The notes under the pieces: generated by a model | What the model was told of the DNA's origin: nothing | The model's database searches: none | What the model saw: only the letters and a program-made list of their open reading frames with translations | Shown: piece after piece, positions 44,702 to 54,982 of the stretch | How positions within the stretch are numbered: position 1 is the stretch's first letter | How the letters are laid out: each line of letters starts with the position of its first letter | Source: Phanerodontia chrysosporium | Lineage: Eukaryota > Basidiomycota > Agaricomycetes > Polyporales > Phanerochaetaceae | Direction: 5' to 3' | Assembly (NCBI GenBank): GCA_001910725.1 | Contig: MJGA01000008.1 | Coordinates: forward strand, 1 to 64,000 | Length of the DNA stretch: 64,000 nt | Program-made: the position numbers and the translations under genes

Positions 44702-46389
44702 ATGGCGGATTCTATGCCGTACTCGGACTTGTATCATCCTTACGTGACTCCAGCATCCACCGCAGGGTGCGATCCGCACGTCGACGCTGCCGGAGAAGCC
44801 TACACCTACGGCAGCTCGTGGTACGGTGCAGCCTGTGCGCCCTCGACATCGACGTATCCGTATATCAGCAGCGTTTCGAGCCTCGCGGGAGCCCTGGACC
44901 CCAGGCCCAGTCCGCCAGCAGCGGCTCCTGCAGTATGGCCAGAGAGCGAGGCGTTTCCGATCGCACCCCTTGCAGGCAGCCACCACGAGCTGGGGAGCAC
45001 GCAGGGCTATGCGGAATACACGCAGTACGACGTTTACGCGGGTAGCAGTTGTACGTCTTCCGCTCATCGTTTTGTGGCGAGGGCTCAGAAGTTGTTACCA
45101 GGGGATCAGGAGATGTTGTGCCGACACCAGGAAGGCTCGACATTTGCCACGGATGACGACGCCATGCAGACGGAACAAGGCTACTTCTACGGCCAGGACG
45201 TGCCGACAGGCACCGTACACCCACCTGTTCCCAGCGTACGTCCACAATTCATTTAATCGCGAACCTTGAGTGTGCTGAATGCCGTGGCGCAACAGAGCAT
45301 CTTTACGTCCGACAGTCTCGTGCTCTCACCACCACTCGTTCCATTTACCCCCACACGCAGTTACACCCTCGAGGGCGCCGTAACCCCAGTCGTGCGCAAC
45401 CCGAGACCAGTGCTACCGCCTGTGAACACTGCGACGACATCGGCGTCGCCTGTGAACACTGCGACGACATCGGCGTCGCCTGTGAACACAGCACGAACCT
45501 CGGCGTCGCCATCTGTCCCATCACCGAGCGCGAGTGATGCCGCGAGTCTCGCGTCCCCACGGTCCCCGCCCCAGTCGCCCGTGGAAGAGGTGAAGCAGGA
45601 GGCGCTGCCCTCGGTGCCGGTAATACCAGCCGCACCAAGAGCATCGACGGCAGCGGCAGCGACAGCGGTGCCACCCACGGTGACCGCTCCGCCGCCGGTA
45701 TCGCAGCCGCAGGCGGCGCTCATGACCAAGTTCTCGACGAAGCCGCCCTTCCGCCACGTCGCGCCGCCGAAGCCGAGCAAGGCCGCCGCAGACGTGCCGC
45801 CACCAGCCGCGTCGAGCAGCAGTACCGCTGGCGAGACCCGCACCGCCGTCGAGGGCGCCGCCGCCGGCCCCAAGAAGAAGCCGGCGATGGCATGCCTGTT
45901 CTGCCGCGAGCGCAAGATCTGCTGTGGACCGCCTGCGCCCGACAGCACAGATGCACGGTGCAAGTGCGTTGTTTTTCTCCCGCCTACGCGAGCGTGCTGT
46001 GCTGACGTGGGCCGCGACCGCTTCTTAGGCAATGTATCAAGCGCGGGCAGTCCTGCACGTTCCCAACCGAGTGCCGCCGCGGGCAGCACAAGCGGACGCC
46101 GCGCAAGGCGACGATACACGCCCTCGCCGCTGCGACCTTCCCCGACGACGAGATCCTCGCCGACGTCATCACCAAGACTGGCGAGCAGCCCGTGGCGCCC
46201 GTCGAACCTGCTGCTGGCCCATCGACGTCGTCGTCCGTGCAGCCGAAGGCGGTCACGCAGAAGATTAAGGCCGCTGCGAAGCGGGGCCGCAAACTGCGCG
46301 TGAAGCCTCTAGAAGGCGTGTCCAAAATTCTTGACAAGCCTATCGTCTCTTCGCCGACCTCGCTCTCGCCCACTACCCCGACTTTCTAA
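44702..46389 (+). CDS. Zn(II)2Cys6 transcription factor
   Basis: Three exons (44702-45235, 45296-45963, 46029-46389) encode 520 residues. The first 390 residues are low complexity: a Tyr/Ser/Gly/Pro-rich part, three copies of a ten-residue repeat (PVNTATTSAS-like), and an Ala/Pro-rich part. A binuclear zinc cluster then spans the second intron: MACLFCRERKICCGPP, DARCK and, after the intron, QCIKRGQSCTFP with all six Cys, followed by a basic ECRRGQHKRTPRK. The remaining 90 residues are basic (KAAAKRGRKLRVK) and end SPTTPTF. The zinc cluster near the C-terminal third, instead of the N terminus, matches a known Agaricomycete type. It should be a DNA-binding nuclear regulator; targets are unknown. 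The start at 44702 is preceded by an open frame, so a longer form is possible. Confidence 0.85.
45419..45508 (+). repeat. three 30-bp in-frame tandem repeats
   Basis: Units at 45419-45448 and 45449-45478 are identical; the third (45479-45508) differs at several bases. Each encodes PVNTATTSAS or a near variant within the disordered part of the Zn(II)2Cys6 protein. Confidence 0.9.
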
Positions 46390-48330
46390 TTAATGAATCC
46401 TTGCTTTCTGTCTTTCTTCTCTCGGATACTGGTTGTCTCGCTCACGCTTCACTCCTGTCATGATATTGTCGTACATCTCCATGCTCTCACCTAGTTTCCC
46501 AGTGACTCCTGCTCTTATCATCGCCGCACTACTGTCTCGCTGTACAAGTTTATCGGGTCATTTTCTCTACTTCTCTGGTCTAATGTGTACAGTCCGTGTC
46601 GCAAGCTTACAATGTACATAGTCTTCTTTTGCTCCATGCGCGCTCAGCGAATGATGCACGTTCCTTCCTGATCGCCCCGCCGCAGCGCGAATTCACTGCG
46701 AAGCTCATCCCTGGCGCGCATATCGCCTATGAGCGAGATGCGCACGCACAGAAGGCGTGCTAAAGTCCGGCGCCTGGGCCCCGCGATGCAGGGACGCATA
46801 AGCGTGGAGGCGTCCCCAGGCGCGCTCGGAGGCTGTAGTGAGTCGTAGTTCGCCCGCGCGAGCTATTGGCAGAGGCGCAGGGCGGTGCCGGACGCGGCCT
46901 GCGCTTTCCCTCTCAGAGCCGCGGGTTCCCACCGTATCGGTCAGAGCTGTGCGGACACTGGGAGAAACAGTGCACCGAAGAGGACTAGGGGGGCTGTCTC
47001 CGGGTCACGCCCTTACGTGGCAAGGCCTGCGCGATTGAATGATGGCACAGCCCTGGGGAAGGTCCGCGATGGAAGACAGATGAGACAGACGGAAACATCT
47101 GGGGCCGCGAAGGGCAGAGGGCCGTGGACTTTCTTCGGTGCGCGTCTCCGCGAGGTCTGGATGCTGAGCTCGAGATCCAGGGTAGGATGCAGGCTGCGGT
47201 GCAAAGTACTGGGCATGACGTCCGCGTGCGCTTCCGCGCGACTATGTCGCAGCCGCCCACACGAGAAGGGACAGCGCGCCGAGTGCGCAGGGAGGAGTGA
47301 TAGAGTTGCCCCGAGATCGGGGCATCGGTGACCCAGCAGAATGCACAACTGATGCGAGTGGAGTAGGTTGGCAGACGTATTCGCAGCGCTGGGAATTCGG
47401 AGGGCGGGACTGTGAGGACGGATAGCTCCGAGTCCGCGGCGGGCGCGCGACAGCGCGAGCACAGGAGATGAGGAACGCATGGGCGTGCCTGTGAGAACGA
47501 TGCTGGCAATGACTAGTGCGTTATGAAGACAACAGACAGCGAAATGAATATGAACAAACGAGGGTGCCAGCCGGAATGGAACCCATGAGACGCACCGACC
47601 GTAAGCTAAACTTTACTAGATGCAACGCTGGGAAGGACAGGCGGCGGCTGCGTCCGTGTTCTCGAAAGTTATCTCCGCGTTCTTTGGAGGGCCGCTCGAT
47701 AGCTGTAGCCAATGGTCGTCTGATAGATCAGGACCTTATCGTAATTGCATGCATAACAACACATTCGAAAGCCCTGGTTTGACAAACTATGTCAGCGGTA
47801 GAGCTATGAATGTTTCGGGTATTGACTGTGAGCGTACGTCTTCCTGCACGTTCAGAGACATGCGACGATCGACCTAGCTTTTGATCCACCTCGCAGCTGC
47901 ATTTAGGCATCTGCGAACTGCAACTTGACTGCACCGTAGAGCAGCCTCATACACTGGTGACGAATATCAGATCAGCTTCTGGCCGAAGCATGTCACGTAG
48001 AAGCATACCTGTTTGCCACCAAAAGTACATTGGTCCTGCGACCACACCAGGGGCGCTGTGATACAGTTCTAAGCAGAGGTATGGGTTGCGGGTAAGAAGT
48101 GATGTTCGAACCAGACCTGCTGTCACCAGCAGGTCGTCCCTTGTCTCAACGCTCAGCCGAGTATCTGCAAAGACCCTGTTCTCCCCCGTTGCTCTGGCAG
48201 CAGTAAGACAACAACGAAGCATGCAGCGCGGTTATGCACGCTACTTGTCTCGCTTACTTGCCCCACCGTATCATCGTTACAGCAGCCTTTGCACGGCGTC
48301 GAACAGTGACCTGAAAGCCGACTTATGTAC
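46390..48330. other. gene-poor stretch of about 2 kb
   Basis: GC-rich between 46700 and 47480 with overlapping open frames on both strands, none with domains or splice support. A minus-strand frame at 47947-48222 ends in LRPEADLIFVTSV but has no recognised relatives here. Confidence 0.4.
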
Positions 48331-48550
48331 GTACACCTGGCCTTACCGACGTCCGCCTGGTGTCGCAGCTCGTAAACGAATACTTGCAGGAATATCCAGC
48401 GGGCAAATTTGCGGTAGAGATATACATGGGAATGGACATACTTCGCGAGATTATACTTGATGACGTTGAAATCCTTCAGCCACAGATACTGGGAGCCCCT
48501 CTACCCTCCGAGTCGTCCGGGCCTATACGCGCGTCATTATCGGAGGGTGA
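48331..48550 (+). other. coding-like fragment, unassigned
   Basis: Reads LTDVRLVSQLVNEYLQEYPA, GKFAVEIYMGMDILREIIL and DDVEILQPQILGAP in one frame, ending near a GTGAGT (48546), which would be a donor. The composition and regular spacing of hydrophobic residues look like a real exon, and a GTACGT upstream could belong to a preceding intron. No flanking exons, ATG or stop could be connected, and I do not recognise the family. It may be a leftover of a decayed gene. Confidence 0.25.
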
Positions 48551-49288
48551 GTCGGGATATTCTTCGGTGCCGTGCAGGTGCGTCGGCCAGTTCAGAGAAC
48601 ACCAATGCAAATCCCAAGCGTGCTAATCGTGTCGGTATGAATCTCGTGGTCGCTGCCCCGCATGCTCAAGGTCTTCGCGCAGGAATAGACAACACACCTC
48701 GAGGCCTGAAATTACCCGTGCTTGCACCGGTGCTTGCGTCGGCCGCGGACCGTGAGCCTCCCCAGGCGGGGCACCCATCACAATCAGGACCGGAAAGAGG
48801 GTGATGACGCTGGAGCAGCCCGACGTTGGTCGGTTGAGGTTATCTGGCGGTTTAGTATAGCATGGCGGCTGGAGGAGGGCTGACGTTCATTATAATTAGA
48901 GTCGCACCTCGGCCAGCATGAGGCTTCGTCCCTTCAGCTCCGCCTACCCGCCTACATTCGCCGCCTTCTGCGTCTTCCGAGCATTCTGCGCCGCGAACGC
49001 TGAAACTTAGGAGGCCCACACCGAGAATATCGTCCGAGGATAATGTGGTTGGCGGTCAGGAGCTGTGCGGCGCTTGCCCGTCCTGATTCGGTAGTCAAGT
49101 CAAGCGGTGCGTCGCCAGAGGCCTCTCTCAGCTTCCACGCTCACCCTGAGCTCATATCCCTGTCCACCCTGGCAGTCCACGCCTTGGTCAACGCTCTGAG
49201 CGTCGAGGACGCTGCTCTGCTCAACAGCACTGCAAGCTCCCACACCGGCACCATAGCACGCACATTCTTCCCGGCGTTATCTTTTACC
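48551..49288. other. upstream region of the small membrane protein gene
   Basis: No separate gene. The frame of the next gene is open back to an ATG at 49043, so an 82-residue longer N terminus is possible. Confidence 0.4.
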
Positions 49289-49876
49289 ATGGGCGACCTC
49301 TTCTCGCTCTCCTTCCTCCAGATCCTCTCGGTCGTCTCCTTCTTCACATCTGTGCTCGCCCTCGTGCGGGTCGGCTCTGTCTCTCTGCACCGGCTATCAC
49401 ACAAGTTCGAGGCGCAGACGCAGCAGATGGGCGTCGCCAGTGATACCAAGGCGCCTCTATGGAACTGGAGCCTCGGCGGGTCGCTCTCGCTTGGCTCGCT
49501 GATCGGAGAGGACGAGGAGGAGGAAGTCGGCGCAGCAGGGGGATATACAGGAGGCACAGACCTCATGCGAATGGATTGGCAAGGCAGCAGCAGGCCGCTC
49601 ACAGGTATGTCGCCCATCTCAGCCCGGTCGTGTGCATCGTTAAAATTTCGTTCCCTGCCCCTGTCCAGTCCGCCTCCCGCCGCAATACACTCAGCCACCA
49701 ATATCGATGGCGAAGCTCATCATGCAGCGACATGTATGTCTCGTTCCGTAGCCTGCCCTGCGCCGGCCACTGACCCCGTTGTGCAGTTGCAACGGAAACC
49801 GAACCGGTACCTGCGCCGAGTACCGTCCGGATCTTCGAGACCAGCCGTCTCCTCACGACTGACACAATCTGTGTAA
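49289..49876 (+). CDS. small single-pass membrane protein, unknown function
   Basis: Three exons (49289-49604, 49669-49733, 49787-49876) encode 156 residues. The ATG at 49289 has a strong context (ACCATGG). A hydrophobic helix follows at once (SFLQILSVVSFFTSVLALV), then a basic stretch, an SLGGSLSLGSLIG segment, an acidic run GEDEEEEVG, and a basic C terminus (QRHLQRKPNRYLRRVPSG to LTQSV). Both introns close in frame. Topology would be a short lumenal or outer N terminus with a long cytosolic tail. I do not recognise the family. The alternative start at 49043 would add a Ser/Ala-rich N terminus and make the helix internal. Confidence 0.6.
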   Translation: MGDLFSLSFLQILSVVSFFTSVLALVRVGSVSLHRLSHKFEAQTQQMGVASDTKAPLWNWSLGGSLSLGSLIGEDEEEEVGAAGGYTGGTDLMRMDWQGSSRPLTGMSPISARSCASLKFRSLPLSSPPPAAIHSATNIDGEAHHAATCMSRSVACPAPATDPVVQLQRKPNRYLRRVPSGSSRPAVSSRLTQSV

Positions 49877-51250
49877 TTGCCTCGCGTCGTTAACATTAAC
49901 CTCAAATGCTGCGTCACGGCGGCAACACCCGCGCATCCATGCGACTTTCATGCCTCTGCACGAGCACGTCCTGTCCTTACGTTCCCACACGACACCGCAC
50001 GGACTACGATCATATTTATTTCCCCGCACTCTGCTTGGCCGAATAGGGCTCTCACTTTCATATGGCACTCTCGGATTTGGATGCTAGAGCACTGACGGCC
50101 GTATCTCATTAACCTATTCTTACATGGACCCCTGCACTCTTCCCCCCTGACTTTTGTTGTTGTAGATTGCTGTACATGATAACTCACACGTACCTTATGT
50201 CTTGTATCCCTGGCTCCTTCCGCATAATACCCCTTTCTTCGCTTTTCCTTGTCGGGCTGGTCTGCGGCGGGCGCCACAGTAGATATCGATAGTACGTGGA
50301 GACACAGCAACTATCTCGACTAGAGTCGCCTTCAGGTGCAGTCTTTGGAATATTGAAGTAGCAAATACCATTCGTCTGGATAGGCGTATGTCACGTCGGA
50401 CGGTCTAAAGATATCTGGAAATATTCCCGTCAATGCAGCAGGTTTATCAGGTCATATATTCCCGCTGTGACTTGGATAATAAATGGAATTGAAGGGGCAC
50501 TTACACTGGTTACTTATCCACTTCGTTTCCTTTACTGAATTGTCATTCCCGCAGCTTTCTTTTGATGCTTACGACCTGTTTAGGTACATGAGCAGGTCCT
50601 TCAATCCGCTATTCTCGCTAGCCGTCACCCTGACTCATGTACTAGGCTTTATATCATGCTACACAGAGCTCTTTCCAAGTCTGCGCTCTGCTCCGAATAG
50701 ACCGACACCCCGCGATAGCCTTGTTCACTGATAAGCAGCACTACAGATCCGAACTGCAAGCTCCGTGGCCCCCAGCTCATGACTCCGCGCTGACTATCTC
50801 GAACGTGTTGAACGACGGCTGACAAACGTTGCTGGACAGAGCAACGCTCATACCGAAGTCACGCAGAGGATCTCACGGTCGGCGTGAACTGCTGAGGGAT
50901 CACCCAGGCTGCGCGAGTCATGGCGTACTGAGGAACGCAGCTTCTCGATGCACGGTGGACTGGGGATTGAGCTGTCGTGAGTCCCTACCTTGTCTGTATT
51001 ATCTGCGATATTCACAGCCGATATCCTGTAAGACAACCTAGGTACTCGGCACGCGGTCCCGAGGCCTGCTGAAACTGAGTCAGTGTCCAGCTTCCAGGCT
51101 CATGGACCAAACGACCACCACGGAGCTTACGGTCCTACCGGTGTTCATTAACCCTGGAGAAATAGGGCTTCTGCTATCAATGCTATTACAATGTGACTAC
51201 GAGTATAGCCTTCTTGAGGGACTGCTGCGCCTCCGGTACCGAGCGTTCGA
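49877..51250. other. gene-free stretch
   Basis: No domain, splice structure or repeat is visible. Open frames at 50483-50731 and 50829-51041 lack support. Confidence 0.45.
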
Positions 51251-51252
51251 GG

Positions 51253-51260
51253 GTATATAA
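51253..51260 (+). promoter_or_regulatory. TATA box of VIT/VWA gene C
   Basis: GTATATAAGG, about 45 nt before the ATG at 51304. Confidence 0.6.
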
Positions 51261-51303
51261 GGTTGGCCGTCCAGTACACCATCTCCCAACCTCCTCTCCC
51301 ACC

Positions 51304-54300
51304 ATGCAGATAACTCCCCCTACGACTTCCACCACGAAGCCATGCGGCATCTTCATCTCCCTGCCAAACCTCTCGGAGGTGTACCTGCCCCTCGAACATG
51401 CAGAGGTGCACGCCGACGTCATCGATGGTGAGTACAACCGTGTCGATCATGTCTGCACTGTCACTGACGTGTGTACGACAGTCTCCGCCATTGTCACCGT
51501 GACGCAGCACTTCTGGCAGTGCTCAGCGGACAGGGCCCAGAAGGCGAAGTATGTCTTCCCCGTCCCTGCGCGTGCTGCGGTCTGCGGCTTCGAGATGACC
51601 ACCGAAGACGGGACGGTCATCACTGCCGTCGCGAAGGAGAAAGAAGAGGCCCGCCGTGAACATGAGCAGGCAATTGCGCAGGGCCAGATGACAGGTCTGG
51701 TGGAGCATGTTACTGATGACAGTAAGTGGAACTTTTTATAGACTCGACATTGAAGCTAATCTCTGTCCGCAGTCTTTTCGATCTCCCTGGGTGCACTTCC
51801 GGCCCTGCAAATGGTGCAGGCGAAGACTACCGTGAGTATGCCCTTTTACGCTCTGCGAACCTGGCACTGACTGCGCACAGTATGTTTTGGACCTCATGGA
51901 CGAGGATGTGTCGGACCAGGTGCGGCTGCAGATCCCGATGCACATCGGCGCGCGATACGGTGTACTTCCACCTGGCATGCAGGGCGCACGCCAGATCCCG
52001 CCGCACCGCGTCAGCATCTCCGCGGACGTGCGCATGCAGGGTGCCATCAAGAGCATCACGAGCCCGACGCACCCGACCGTGCTGGTCTCCGACAGCGCGG
52101 CTAGCTACGCACAGCGGCGCGCAGGCTACACTTCACCCGACTTTCTCACGCAGGACTTCGTGCTGTCCATTAAGGCTGATGGTCTCGACGCGCCGCGCTG
52201 CTTCGCACAGAAGACGGAGCACGGCGCGACGGCGATCCAACTGAACATCGTCCCCAAGTTCGACCTCCCGCCGATCCCGCGCCAGGAGTACATCTTCCTT
52301 GTCGACCGCAGCGGAAGCATGGGCGGAGACAGGATTGAGACTGCAAAGAAGACGCTTGTGATGCTCCTCCGCGCCTTGCCGAGCCAGGGCACGCACTTCA
52401 ATATCTTCAGCTTCGGCAGCCACTGTAACAGCCTCTGGCCTCAGAGTGTCGTCTACGATGCGGGAACGCTGGAACATGCTGTAAGTACATGATCTCGCTA
52501 CTGTCACTGGTCTAATTTATCTGCTTGCCAGACTCAACATGTTGATTCCATGTCGGCGAACTATGGCGGGACCGAGATAGCCCGCGCGTTGCAACAGGTA
52601 TTCAAGTCTCGCAAGGTGGATACGCCCACCGCCTGCTTTGTGCTGACAGACGGAGAGGTAAGCGTTGTATGCGCCTGACCTATGACCATCTGACGTATCG
52701 CCCGCAGAGCTACAACATCGACTACACCATCTCCACCGTTGACCAAGCCGTCAAGAGTGCCGTTCCCGGGGCACCCTTGCGCGTCTTCACTCTTGGCATC
52801 GGTGGCACAGCCTCGACTGCAATGTGCGAGGGTATCGCCCGCGCGGGCAACGGCGTGTGTCTGATGTCCACGACCTCCGAGGGCATCATCGGCAAGTGCT
52901 CGAAGCTCGTGCGCGCGAGCCGGACGTACATCCTGAAGAACGTCTCCGTGGACTGGGGCGTGCGCACGGACCTCGCGGAGGCGTACCGCACCGGGAGCAC
53001 CACGCTCAAGACTGTGCGTCAGGCCCCTGCGGAGGTCTCCGCAATCTACCCCGGCACCCGCTTCGTCGTGTTCGCGCTCATCGACGACGCGGCATACACT
53101 CCGCCGAACGAGGTCGTCATCAGCGCGCAGCGCGACGGCCAGGGCGAGGTCCTGCAGTTCAGCGTGCCCATCACGACCGTCGAGTTCCCCGCGGGGCACG
53201 CGCACGGCCGGCTCGTCCCGACGCTCGCCGCGCGCCGCGCGATCATGGACCTCGAGGACGCCGGGCGCGGCGGGCAGGCCGCAGACCACAAGAGCACGAT
53301 CGTCCAGCTCGGGACGACGTACCAGCTCGCGAGCAAGTACACGTCGTTCGTCGCCGTCGACAGGCGCACCCGCGCGGAACTCCCGCAGGAGCCGGAGCAG
53401 CCGCAGCCTGCGCCCGTTACTGTGCACCACGGTCCAATAGGTATGGGGGCTGCACCCCTTGTAGGCGGGATGATGTCCTTGCGAGCGGGCCAGTCCGTCG
53501 CGCAGCCAGCGGCGACGCAGATGCGGTGGTTTCGCTCTAATAGAGGTGGTGGACTGTTCGGATCATCGGCGCAGCAGGCCTCTGCCTCCGCTGCATTCGG
53601 GACGGGCGCGCCGCAGCAGCCGCCACAGGCCTCATCGTTTGGTGCCTTCGAGGCTGCGGTACCTCCTCCCCCGCAGGTCGGCGGCGCCCCCAGCTTCGCG
53701 TTCGGCGGCCCGCCGCCGCCGCCGTCGTACTTCCCAAATGGCGGATCGCCTGCAATGTTCTTTGGCCAAGCTCGCTCGACGCGCGCGGGTACGGCACCGG
53801 ACGCCGCTGGAGAGGCCGCGCTGCAGCAGCGGGCAGCCGCGGCCCCGCCGCCTCCTGGCTCGTTGTTCGCGTCCCCGCCGCCCGCCGCCCTACAAGCGAG
53901 CGTGTCGTTATTCGGCTCGTCAGCGTCGAGGCCGGCGTCGACCACACCGGGGGGTGGGTTGTTCGGGCAGAATCTGCCCATGTCGGCTTTCGGCACCTCA
54001 CATGCACCTGCCCCGGCTGTCGCGCCTCCCGTCGATGTCGACATTGATGCTCTGAGCCCCGAGGACAGGGTCCTGCGGCTCGTGCGCCTGCAGGCCTTCG
54101 ACGGGTCGTTCCCGGCGGTCGCGGCACTCGAGAAGATTGTCGGCAAGCCGTGCCTCGCAGAGGCCGAGAGCCTGCAGGTCGAGCAGAGCGTGTGGGCGAC
54201 GGTGCTCGCGATTGCGTACCTCCAGAAACACATGCAAAACCAGCCGGAGCTCCTCGCTGGGCTGGTCGAAAAGGCCATGGACTTCTTGTCTCAAACGCCG

Positions 54301-54360
54301 GGAGTCGACGTCGAATCCCTCCTTGGTCGTGCGAAGGAGTTCATCGACTCGGCTGATTGA
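51304..54360 (+). CDS. VIT and von Willebrand A domain protein C with FG/GLFG-like tail
   Basis: Six exons (51304-51427, 51482-51721, 51773-51831, 51881-52480, 52532-52657, 52708-54360), 933 residues. Exons 2-5 have exactly the lengths of gene A (240, 59, 600, 126 nt). VIT domain: YLPLEHAEVHADVIDG, KYVFPVPARAAVCGF, GLVEHVTDD. VWA domain: EYIFLVDRSGSM with a complete MIDAS start (Asp near residue 283), NYGGTEI, CFVLTDGE, then KCSKLVRASRTYILKNV. The tail (about residues 660-850) is rich in Phe-Gly within Gly/Pro/Ala/Ser sequence: GGGLFGSS, SAAFGTG, SSFGAF, FAFGG, SLFGSS, GGGLFGQN, SAFGTS. It ends with the shared module LVRLQAFDGSFPAV to GRAKEFI. Metal-dependent ligand binding is expected from the MIDAS; the ligand is unknown. 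It has no signal peptide or PARP domain. This and gene A are the intact members here. Confidence 0.87.
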
Positions 54361-54982
54361 GTCCGTTGAGACCAAGTATCGTTCTTGAACACTGTATTAC
54401 AATGTGACCGGAGTTTGTAAAGTGTATAGTAGTAGTTAGTAACCAATACACACGCAACGTTCCCGCCAGTGATTCTCATATTTGAGCCTGTATGCATCCG
54501 GGAGCGCGGACCCTGACACATCCGCCTGAGGTCTGTTGTGGCAGGCGCCACTGGGATGGACACTTGAGTCAGGGGTCTCTGCAAGACCGTTCCAACGTCA
54601 CCGACTGATCCGCCTGATGTGGCGCTCGAGCGCTCACGCACTCGCGATGTGCGGTCAATGCTGGAGCTCTCGAAGATGGAATTGGGCAGGTTCGTTGGTT
54701 CTGAAGCGTGGGTAAGACACTATTTCGCGTAAAGTAAACTCCACGATGTATATATTCCGCGTTTTCGAAGAAATACGTGCTCTCCGTTCCTGCTGCCAGG
54801 CGGGAGGCGCGTTACCATACGTGTAACGCTGTGGCGACGTGTGCGTCAGTGGCGCGTCCGACGCGTCATGGCTCGCAGTCTCGGGCGGGGTACTTCAGAC
54901 ATCGCCTCGCCGATATTTCCTCGACCCAACCTCGACCCGCCCTCCCCGCTCGACGCACACGACATCCAGACACGACCCAGCC
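54361..54982. other. spacer between VIT/VWA gene C and the NmrA-like gene
   Basis: 3' flank and promoter region; an AT-rich TATATATTCC lies near 54747-54757. No gene is seen. Confidence 0.45.

Noticed and set aside
53046..54278. 410-codon open frame on the minus strand, plus another of 289 codons at 52561-53430
   Set aside because: Antisense to the exon 6 region of VIT/VWA gene C; Gly/Ala/Pro-rich shadow of the low-complexity tail.
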